Assembly (NCBI RefSeq): GCF_007859675.1
Contig: NZ_CP042305.1
Span: 3,782,001 to 3,846,000 of the forward strand
DNA: 64,000 bases
Direction: 5' to 3'
From: Humibacter ginsenosidimutans
Lineage (GTDB): Bacteria; Actinomycetota; Actinomycetes; Actinomycetales; Microbacteriaceae
Below the pieces are notes generated by a model. The model made no database searches. It was not told the DNA's origin and was given only the letters and a program-made list of their open reading frames with translations. The translations under genes and the position numbers were made by a program. Positions 1 through 7,524 of this stretch are shown piece after piece (the stretch's first letter is position 1; each line of letters starts with the position of its first letter).

Positions 1-75
1 AGAGCAGGACGCACGGGGCCACCGACATCCGCTCGGGGATACGGCTGACAGCTGATCTCTACCGCTCCAAGTACT

Positions 76-97
76 CACACTTATGCCATTAAGTGTG
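76..97. promoter_or_regulatory. Palindrome over the start of the Fic gene
   Basis: CACACTTA (76-83) and TAAGTGTG (90-97) are perfect inverted arms separated by 6 nt. An outer pair GTACTCA (71-77) / TGAGTAC (103-109) lies around it on a slightly shifted centre. The palindrome covers the first possible ATG at 83, which suggests an operator close to the transcription start. The binding protein is unknown; the C-terminal winged helix of the Fic protein itself is one candidate. Confidence 0.5.
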
Positions 98-1354
98 GAT
101 AATGAGTACGCTGTTCCCACAACGGTTGGAGGCTCGGTGGTCGAATCAGCAGTCAGCTCCTGGCCTGCGGTGACCTATGAGGACCGCCGATGGGTGACGA
201 GCTTCGCTCGCGGTGAGGTCTCGGGCAGGCAATGGATTCAGATGCAGCAGCCGTACGCGGCGGCGGTGACTCCGGAGGTCGCGGACCGGAAGGTGTCGAT
301 CAACTCGCAGCTGCTCGCGGACGCGGAAGAGGCATCCGTTCTGCTGTCGCGCTTCGACAGCCGCGCCGGGGCCACGGTTCTCCCGTTCGAATCCATTCTG
401 CTGCGCAGCGAATCCGCATCGTCGTCGCAGATCGAGAATCTCACGAGCAGTGCGCGAGCGGTTGCGGAGGCCGAGCTCGGCGAACGTGACCACGGCAACG
501 CGGCGTTGATCGTGCGCAACGTTCGCGCCTTGTCGGCCGCGCTCGAACTTGCCGACGAGCTGAGCGACGAGACGATCGTCGCCATGCAGGCTGCCCTGCT
601 CGCGGAGAGCGCCCCGGAAAAGACGGGCGAGTACCGGGTCGAACAGGTCTGGATCGGCGGCAACGCCGTCAGTCCCCACCGCGCGGACTTCATTCCGCCT
701 GTCGCGGAGCGCGTTCCATCGGCCATGCACGATTTACTGGGCTTCGCGCGCCGCACGGATGTGCCCGTCATTGCCCACGTCGCCATAGCGCATGCCCAGT
801 TCGAGACCATCCACCCGTTCCTCGACGGCAACGGTCGCACCGGGCGGGCGCTCGTGCAGTCCCTGCTACGGCGACGCGGTACCACCCTGAACGTCGCCGT
901 GCCCGTGTCGGCCGGCTTGCTGCACGACCTCGATGCCTACTTCGCGGCCCTGACCGCGTACCGTGCAGGTGACATCGAACCGATCGTCACGGTCTTCGTG
1001 GATGCCGCGGGCGAAGCCGTGCGCAACGGCAACCTGCTCTTCGACGACATCCGTACGATTCGGGAGGAATACGACGCCGCGCTCAGTGGGCTGCGCAGCG
1101 ACGCAGCGGCGCGCAGAGTCGCAGGCGTGGCGTTCGAGCATCCGGTCGTCAACGTCGTCCTCTTGCAGCAACACCTGGGCATCGCGGACCAGACGGCCTA
1201 CCGTGCCATCGACACCCTGGTGGAGCGAGGCATTCTGACCCCCGCACGACCGGGGCGACGCAACCGCAGCTGGGCGGCATCCGACATCACGGATGCCCTC
1301 GACCGCTTCGCCGCGCGCGCTGGTCGCCGGGAGGGGGTGCGTGCGGGGCGGTGA
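83..1354 (+). CDS. Fic family protein (AMPylator) with C-terminal winged helix
   Basis: The protein (423 aa from ATG 83) carries the Fic core motif HPFLDGNGRTGR near residues 241-252, whose His is the catalytic base for transfer of AMP from ATP to hydroxyl side chains. An inhibitory-helix motif of the (S/T)xxxE(G/N) type, SSQIEN, is visible near residue 117, so this is an N-terminally self-inhibited (class II) Fic protein. The C-terminal ~90 residues look like a winged-helix domain, as in DUF4172/Fic fusions. The ATG lies inside a palindrome. GTG 137, preceded by GGAGG at 128-132, is an alternative start that would keep all domains. The gene sits just upstream of the BREX operon; a defence role is only inferred from position. 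Confidence 0.85.
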   Translation: MPLSVDNEYAVPTTVGGSVVESAVSSWPAVTYEDRRWVTSFARGEVSGRQWIQMQQPYAAAVTPEVADRKVSINSQLLADAEEASVLLSRFDSRAGATVLPFESILLRSESASSSQIENLTSSARAVAEAELGERDHGNAALIVRNVRALSAALELADELSDETIVAMQAALLAESAPEKTGEYRVEQVWIGGNAVSPHRADFIPPVAERVPSAMHDLLGFARRTDVPVIAHVAIAHAQFETIHPFLDGNGRTGRALVQSLLRRRGTTLNVAVPVSAGLLHDLDAYFAALTAYRAGDIEPIVTVFVDAAGEAVRNGNLLFDDIRTIREEYDAALSGLRSDAAARRVAGVAFEHPVVNVVLLQQHLGIADQTAYRAIDTLVERGILTPARPGRRNRSWAASDITDALDRFAARAGRREGVRAGR

Positions 1355-1470
1355 CGTTGAGGCCGATTGCATGCGCCACAACTGGGGGTATCTCGAACCG
1401 CCTTCGACGCGAGGACGCCGGATTGTGAAGCATCGCTCACCATTAGGCTTGTCGCGCCGAAAGGGGACTC

Positions 1471-2682
1471 GTGGACACATCTGCGGAAGAACAGCCTCAA
1501 GAAGTCGCCGTGCGACGCATTGGGACCGAGGGATCAGAGCTCGCGGTCTTCGAGTTTCAGGGAAAGCTGCGGGATCTGATGGTCTCCAGCCTGCAACAGG
1601 GCTATCTCGCGACCGGTAACTATGTTTCAGACGCGAAGGCGGTGTCACCGCAGGGCGCCATGTCGCTCGGTGTGGCCGGAGCAGCTGCGGGTGCAACGGC
1701 CCTTTCGGCGGCGTTCTCCTCGACCCTGTTCATGGCAACAGCGAACCCGGCGACTCTCATGACCATCGGTAACGGCGTCGGCAGTGCCGTGATGGGCGCG
1801 ACCGGGATCGTTTCGCAGGCGCCCTTCATCGCGGTGGCGAGTTCGCTTCCCGTTGTGGCACCGATCATGGCGATCCAAGCGCTGAACACAGCTGTGATGA
1901 TGCAGCAGTTCAAGCAGGTGGATCGGAAGCTCGATGCGATCAAGGGCACCCTCGACCGAGCGATCGCGCGCACTGAGGCGACGTATGCGGGGGAGCTGCT
2001 CGCGGCATCCAGAATCGTCGACGATGTGTACGCGCAATACGCTGTCGAGGGCTCTTTCTCGATTGACATGCTGGTGCGCCTTGCGCTCGCGGAGCGAGAC
2101 ACGAAGGCTCTGGCGTCGCGATTCCAGCAGCTGGTGCAGTCGCGCGACATGGTTGCTGCTGCGGACCTAGACGAGGTGCAGCAGGCGAACTATGACGCGC
2201 ACAGTGCGATGCTCTCGTCGTTCATCGAATTGCGCATCGCGTACCTCCGCGTGTGCGTCGACATGCAGGAGAACCCGAAGTCGGTGAGCGCATCGACGGG
2301 CCGGTTGAAGGCGACTATCGACGACGGGATCGAGTACTGGCAACGCCTGCAGAATCGTTCGGACGCCCTCAAGGACCGAATCGAGGAGCTTGAGGGGAAG
2401 CGCTCGGGCCTCAATTGGGCTGAGCGCAGCCTTCCGGGCGGCGAGGGCGTGACCTCTGAGAAGAAGCTGGCTAAGTACAAGGCCGCGTACGTGGAGACCA
2501 TGGCGAGCGAGAAGGAAATCACCAGCCAGTTCCAGTCGCTCATCGATTCTGCTCGTACGACGAGGGCAGAGCTGGACGCTCCGGCGTCGGGTGGCGGCGG
2601 CGCCTCGCCTACGCTCGTGTACTGGAAGGATGAACTGGGCGAGCACTCGTTCGTGACGCAGAAGCAGCTTGTCGGGGCGTGA
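1471..2682 (+). CDS. Unknown helical, membrane-inserting-type protein upstream of BREX
   Basis: I do not recognise a family for this 403-aa protein. Residues about 60-140 are strongly hydrophobic and rich in Ala/Gly/Ser, enough for two or three membrane segments, without an N-terminal signal peptide. Residues about 145-365 are charged, heptad-like and predicted helical (coiled coil). This pattern of a hydrophobic hairpin plus long helices resembles alpha pore-forming or membrane-sensing proteins, but that is inference. GTG 1471 follows a purine-rich AAGGGGAC. Its stop lies 128 nt before brxA on the same strand, so co-expression with BREX is plausible. Similar proteins are not part of the standard BREX core. 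Confidence 0.6.
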   Translation: MDTSAEEQPQEVAVRRIGTEGSELAVFEFQGKLRDLMVSSLQQGYLATGNYVSDAKAVSPQGAMSLGVAGAAAGATALSAAFSSTLFMATANPATLMTIGNGVGSAVMGATGIVSQAPFIAVASSLPVVAPIMAIQALNTAVMMQQFKQVDRKLDAIKGTLDRAIARTEATYAGELLAASRIVDDVYAQYAVEGSFSIDMLVRLALAERDTKALASRFQQLVQSRDMVAAADLDEVQQANYDAHSAMLSSFIELRIAYLRVCVDMQENPKSVSASTGRLKATIDDGIEYWQRLQNRSDALKDRIEELEGKRSGLNWAERSLPGGEGVTSEKKLAKYKAAYVETMASEKEITSQFQSLIDSARTTRAELDAPASGGGGASPTLVYWKDELGEHSFVTQKQLVGA

Positions 2683-2810
2683 GAGGCATCACATTCGCTA
2701 TTGCCTCGCTACGCTGGAACGACTGTTTCACGGAGAAGCCAGCAGTGCCCAACGATCACGCCCACGGAGAATCCTTGCGGTACTCCAGAGGCCGTTTCGA
2801 TCGGGGACTC

Positions 2811-3431
2811 ATGACATCGGACAACGTACGCTATCGGCTGTCGTTCACCACGGGTGGCCTCTTCGTGCGCGAATCGCTGCTTGCGGCTCCCGTTCTGGTG
2901 CACGCAGGCGATGCGGCTGAGGCGCGACGCCAGATCATGCGTGAAAACCTTCTGCAACAGCGCACGGAGCAGTCGAAACGAACCGTCAGCCGCGAAGTTT
3001 TAGGCCGCTTGACCGAACTCAGTGGGGCCGAGCTGATGTTTCTCGCTGACGCGACCAGTGCAGAACGTGCTGATCTGCTTTGGGTTGCCGCGTGCCGACG
3101 CTTCTCGTTCCTCGCCGACTTCGCTGACGAGGTGTTGCGCGATCGCTTCCTCCGAATGCTTCCGACGGTCGGCTCCGACGACTTCCTGTCCTTTGTTAGG
3201 GCCAAGACTCAGTGGCACACCGAACTTGCGGACCTCACTCCTGCCACGCTCGCCAAACTCAGGCAGAACACCTTTCGAATGATGCGGGAAGCGGACCTCG
3301 TGTCGGTGGATGGACATATCGTGATCCACTTGCCTTCTTCGAGGTTTGTCGACGTCATGCGCGAGCGGGCCGTGACGGACCTTCGACGTTTCCCGCTTAG
3401 TGACTCGGAAGTGGAGCTACTCACAGCGTGA
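2811..3431 (+). CDS. brxA: BREX protein BrxA (DUF1819)
   Basis: This is the small BREX protein BrxA (206 aa from ATG 2811), a DUF1819-family protein with a DNA-binding fold in characterised homologues. Family-typical features are the N-terminal stretch with GGLFVRESLL (about residues 13-22), the ENLLQQRT segment and the SREVLGRL helix. The reading frame is open back to GTG 2679, but the added 44 residues have no family match, and ATG 2811 has a GGGG purine run 5 nt upstream. It heads the core operon and overlaps brxB by the 4-nt GTGA at 3428-3431. Confidence 0.88.
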   Translation: MTSDNVRYRLSFTTGGLFVRESLLAAPVLVHAGDAAEARRQIMRENLLQQRTEQSKRTVSREVLGRLTELSGAELMFLADATSAERADLLWVAACRRFSFLADFADEVLRDRFLRMLPTVGSDDFLSFVRAKTQWHTELADLTPATLAKLRQNTFRMMREADLVSVDGHIVIHLPSSRFVDVMRERAVTDLRRFPLSDSEVELLTA

Positions 3432-4030
3432 ATACTTCAACGGTAGTCAAGGACGAGACGCATATCTTCGAGGTCCTTAGTGGTGACCGGTTTCTCAACA
3501 TGGAGGGTCTGAGTAACGAGATCCCCTTCTTCATCTATCCTTACCCTCCCGAGAAAGCACTCGACGTGACGAAGGCGAAGAAGCGCATCAAGACTCGGCT
3601 CGCGACTGAGAAGGGCATCCAGGTTCGCGAGGTTAATCTCTACGACCTATCGGTAGAGATCCTCAAGGAACGTGGTGACTGGGACGAAGTCCTGGAGATA
3701 GAGCCAACGGTCGACAAGTCCGAGTTCACCGAGGTGCTGCGTTCGATGCTCAACCCGCAACAGCATCTGGCGCCAGCGATCGCCGCGAAGATCGCCGATG
3801 GCGGATTCGACATCCTGTTCCTCACCGGTATCGGTGAGGTCTTCCCCTACATCCGGTCGCACAACGTGCTGAACAACCTGCAAAGCGTGGTGACCGGCAA
3901 ACCAATGGTGATGTTCTTCCCTGGCCGATACGAGCAGTCCGACACGCTGGGGTCCTCCCTCGTGCTGTTCGGTCGGCTGAAGGACGACCAGTATTACCGC
4001 GCCAAAAACATCCTCGAACAGGAACCGTGA
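3428..4030 (+). CDS. brxB: BREX protein BrxB (DUF1788)
   Basis: BrxB belongs to the DUF1788 family (200 aa, the usual size). Recognisable blocks are FLNMEGLSNEIPFFIYPY near the N-terminus, the central GGFDILFLTGIGEVFPYIR, and GKPMVMFFPGRY near the C-terminus. It is an essential core component of type 1 BREX and is thought to act in the complex with BrxC and PglZ. GTG 3428 overlaps the brxA stop, and its own stop overlaps the brxC start (GTGA at 4027-4030), indicating translational coupling. Confidence 0.93.
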   Translation: MNTSTVVKDETHIFEVLSGDRFLNMEGLSNEIPFFIYPYPPEKALDVTKAKKRIKTRLATEKGIQVREVNLYDLSVEILKERGDWDEVLEIEPTVDKSEFTEVLRSMLNPQQHLAPAIAAKIADGGFDILFLTGIGEVFPYIRSHNVLNNLQSVVTGKPMVMFFPGRYEQSDTLGSSLVLFGRLKDDQYYRAKNILEQEP

Positions 4031-7000
4031 CCGATATGCAGCTGCACGAGATCTTCGCCAAGGATGTCCAGCGTCCGATCGAGGGCGTCGTCAAAGCCGA
4101 TGACGCCAGGAATCTGGGCACCGAGGTCGAAGAGTACGTCCTCACGAACGAAGCTGCCAAGGGGCTGGAGCAGCTCCTTGAGGCGTATACGAACTACACG
4201 AACGCCAACGGCGTGTGGATCTCGGGTTTCTTCGGCTCTGGTAAGTCACACCTTCTCAAGATGCTCGCCCACCTCCTCGGAGACGTCGAGGGTCAGGACT
4301 ATGCGCGTGCCGCGGTTTCCGAGACGTTTCGAGCCAAGGCCGAGGACGCCTTCCTTCCCCCGCTGATCACCAAGGCGGATCGGATTCCGGCGAAGAGTCT
4401 GCTGTTCAACATCGATCAGAAGGCCCCGCTGATCAGCAAGGATCAGGCCGACGCGCTGCTGCGCGTGTTCGTGCAGGTCTTCGATGAGTCGCGCGGTTAC
4501 TACGGGGATCAAGGATTCATCGCCCGGTTCGAGCATCAGCTCGATGAGGAGGGCCAGCTCGATGCGTTCAAGGACGCGTTCCGGGCTATCGCAGGCCGCG
4601 AATGGGAAGAGCGCCGTCCGAGTTTCGGCCTGCCGACTGTCCGCCAGCAGGTCAATGAGGCGTATGCCCAGGTGACCGGCATCGACGTGACGACGGCACC
4701 GGACATCCTGAAGATCTATCAGGACACCTACTCGGTCTCGATCGAGGACTTCGCTGACGAGGTGAAGGCCTGGCTGGGCAAGCAGGAGAAGGACTTCCGG
4801 CTGAACTTTTTCGTCGACGAGGTCGGCCAGTTCATCGGCAATAACACGCACCTGATGCTGAACCTCCAGACCATCGCGGAGTCGCTCAACACGAAGTGCG
4901 AGGGGCGCGCGTGGATCATGGTGACCTCGCAAGAGGACATGGATCGCGTCATCGGCGACCGCACCAAGCAGCAGGGCAACGACTTCTCGAAGATTCAGGC
5001 CCGGTTCACGACGCGCGTGAAGCTCACCAGCGCCGACGTCGAAGAAGTGATCAGCAAGCGTCTGTTGGAGAAGAACGATGCCGGCGCGGCGGCGCTGAGC
5101 ACGGTGTACGCAGCGGAGTCGGCGAACTTCAAGACGCTGTTCGACTTCGTCGACGGCGCGAAAACCTACCGCAACTACACGACCGAAGATCAGTTCATCG
5201 GCACCTACCCGTTCGTGAACTACCAATTCCCGTTGTTCCAGTCGGCAATCGAGGGCATCTCCGATCACAACGTGTTCGAGGGTCGAAACAGCTCGGTCGG
5301 TGAGCGTTCGATGCTCGGCGTCGTACAGCAGGTCGCGAAGGACCTCGGCAATGTGCCGGTCGGGCAGCTTGCCACGTTCGACAGCATGTTCGCGGGCATC
5401 CGCTCCTCGCTGAAGTCGGCGGCGCAGAAGCACGTGCTCGAGGCCGAGCATCAGCTCGACAACGAACTGGCCGTGCGGTTGCTCAAGACGCTGTTCCTGG
5501 TGAAGTACGTCGACGGGTTCCGTGCGACGGCTCGCAACCTGACCGTGCTGGTCTACGACCGGTTCGGCCTCGATCTGCCGGCGCTGGCCAAGCGGGTGCA
5601 GGAGGCCCTCACCGTGCTGGAGACGCAGACCTACATCCAGCGCAATGGCAACACGTACGAATACCTGACTGACCTCGAACAGGACATGGAGAAGGAGATC
5701 AAGGCCGTCGACATCGACGCCTCCGAGCTCTCTTCCCGGCTCAACAAGATTCTCACCGCGGACGTGATCAAGACGTCCAAGCTGAAGTACGCCAAGAATG
5801 GGCAAGACTTCGCCTTCGGGTACAAACTGGACGATCAGGTCTTCGGACAGAACCACGAACTCTCGCTGCACTTCATCACTCCGGAGTACCCGTACTCGCC
5901 CGAAGAGATCCGCATGCACAGCGCGGGCAAGGACGAGCTGCTCGTCATCATGCAACCCGACGACCGTTTGCTCGCCGACCTTCGGCTGCTGATCAAGACC
6001 GAGAAGTACACCAAGCGCAAGAGGACCAGCACGCTGTCGGCCGACGCGGACCGCATCCTGCGCTCCAAAGCAGCGCAGAACGTCGAACGCGAGAAGGAAC
6101 TGGTCGAGCGCATCAAGCGCGCAGTCGGCTCCGCAGAGCTCGTGATCAACGCAGCCGACGTGTCCTCCTCATCGCAAGACCCGCTGGCGCGAGTGACGGA
6201 TGGCTTCCAGGACCTCATCGCCCGTACGTACACCCAGCTGAGCCTGCTCGGTGGTGTGGCGTACACCGAGCAACAGGTGGCCAGCGCGGCCAACCCCGAT
6301 CAAAGCGGCATGTTCGACGCGACAAGCCTGTCGAAGCTCGCGGTCCCCGGCGAGGAAATGCTCTCGCACGTGCTGCGCCGCGACCGTGTTGGTGAGCAGA
6401 TCACCGCTAAAGCACTCGTAGACACCTTCGGCACGAAGCCGTACGGCTGGGATCTCCTGTCCGTCGAGGTCGTGATCGCGTATCTCGTCGGAGCGTCGAA
6501 GGTTGCGCTGACCGTGGACGGCAACACGCTCAAACGCAGCGAAGTGGCCACGAACCTCGTGAATGCACTGAAACGCACGCACGCCGTGGTCGCGCCACAG
6601 AAGAGCTTCGACGATAGAAAAGTCTCGGCGTTCCGCTCATTCTGCATCGAGTTCTTCAGCGATCCATCTGTGACCAAGGACCCGCTCGAGCTGGCGCGCT
6701 ACGGCGGCGAGAGACTGCACGCGAAGCTCGACGAGCTCAAGGCCCGTGTCAGCGGTTCGAAGTATCCCTTCGTCAGCCAGCTCGATGCGCCGATCGCGTT
6801 GCTCGAACAGGTCGTCGGCAAGACCGACGAGTGGTATCTGACGGATTTCGCCCTCGACGACGAACTACTGGAAGCCAAAGACAACGTCATCGACCCGATC
6901 CAGGCGTTCCTCAACGGCAACCAGCGCACGATCTACGACGACGCGGCCAAGTTGCTTCGGGACAACGCCAGCAATCTCGCCTACCTGCCGCACGGCAGCG

Positions 7001-7524
7001 ATGAAGCGGTGACAAGTCTGCTCGACGACCCGCAGGCGTTCCGCGGCAGCAAGATGACCCAGCTCAGGCAGGTCGCCGACGCTCTCAGTGATCAGATCGC
7101 CGCCGCGGTCGGCACCAATCGCTCCGACGCGGTCGAGGAGGTCACCTCGCGCCGCGACGTGCTCCTCACGAGCACCATCTACTCGGAGGCCACCGACGAA
7201 GCTCAGGCCAAGGCGACCGCGCAGATCGACTCGCTCACCGCGCGCATCGGCTCGGAGAGCCAGATTGCGGTCATCCGCGAACTGGCCAACGGGTTCGAAG
7301 AGACCGGGTACCCGGCCATCCTCGACCTGCTCTCCGCCCGTCGACTTGAAGACCATCCTGACCCGGATCCTATGTCCGTGAAGCAGACGGTCTCGATCAA
7401 GACGATCGCCGCACGCGGCGTCCCCGGCCCGTTGGAGTCCCCTGACGATGTCGACGCCTACCTCAAGGCGCTGCGCGACTCCCTCATCCATGCCCTCGAA
7501 GACGGAAAGCGAATCGCACTCTGA
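4027..7524 (+). CDS. brxC: BREX ATPase BrxC (PglY-like)
   Basis: BrxC is the large P-loop ATPase of type 1 BREX. The Walker A motif GFFGSGKSH is at about residues 66-74 and an acidic Walker B-like stretch NFFVDEVGQF at about 259-268. At 1165 aa it has the expected length (about 1200). It is thought to energise the BREX complex in DNA recognition and methylation or restriction. GTG 4027 overlaps the brxB stop, and ATG 4036 is a possible alternative. The stop TGA shares one base with the pglX ATG (7522-7526). Confidence 0.93.
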   Translation: MTDMQLHEIFAKDVQRPIEGVVKADDARNLGTEVEEYVLTNEAAKGLEQLLEAYTNYTNANGVWISGFFGSGKSHLLKMLAHLLGDVEGQDYARAAVSETFRAKAEDAFLPPLITKADRIPAKSLLFNIDQKAPLISKDQADALLRVFVQVFDESRGYYGDQGFIARFEHQLDEEGQLDAFKDAFRAIAGREWEERRPSFGLPTVRQQVNEAYAQVTGIDVTTAPDILKIYQDTYSVSIEDFADEVKAWLGKQEKDFRLNFFVDEVGQFIGNNTHLMLNLQTIAESLNTKCEGRAWIMVTSQEDMDRVIGDRTKQQGNDFSKIQARFTTRVKLTSADVEEVISKRLLEKNDAGAAALSTVYAAESANFKTLFDFVDGAKTYRNYTTEDQFIGTYPFVNYQFPLFQSAIEGISDHNVFEGRNSSVGERSMLGVVQQVAKDLGNVPVGQLATFDSMFAGIRSSLKSAAQKHVLEAEHQLDNELAVRLLKTLFLVKYVDGFRATARNLTVLVYDRFGLDLPALAKRVQEALTVLETQTYIQRNGNTYEYLTDLEQDMEKEIKAVDIDASELSSRLNKILTADVIKTSKLKYAKNGQDFAFGYKLDDQVFGQNHELSLHFITPEYPYSPEEIRMHSAGKDELLVIMQPDDRLLADLRLLIKTEKYTKRKRTSTLSADADRILRSKAAQNVEREKELVERIKRAVGSAELVINAADVSSSSQDPLARVTDGFQDLIARTYTQLSLLGGVAYTEQQVASAANPDQSGMFDATSLSKLAVPGEEMLSHVLRRDRVGEQITAKALVDTFGTKPYGWDLLSVEVVIAYLVGASKVALTVDGNTLKRSEVATNLVNALKRTHAVVAPQKSFDDRKVSAFRSFCIEFFSDPSVTKDPLELARYGGERLHAKLDELKARVSGSKYPFVSQLDAPIALLEQVVGKTDEWYLTDFALDDELLEAKDNVIDPIQAFLNGNQRTIYDDAAKLLRDNASNLAYLPHGSDEAVTSLLDDPQAFRGSKMTQLRQVADALSDQIAAAVGTNRSDAVEEVTSRRDVLLTSTIYSEATDEAQAKATAQIDSLTARIGSESQIAVIRELANGFEETGYPAILDLLSARRLEDHPDPDPMSVKQTVSIKTIAARGVPGPLESPDDVDAYLKALRDSLIHALEDGKRIAL

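Noticed and set aside
2679..2810. Start of brxA at GTG 2679
   Set aside because: The extra 44 residues have no BrxA similarity; ATG 2811 fits the family N-terminus.
4246..5955. 569-aa minus-strand ORF opposite brxC
   Set aside because: Antisense shadow of brxC; its composition (Leu/Val/Glu/Arg/Asp-rich) is that of a complementary-strand artefact.
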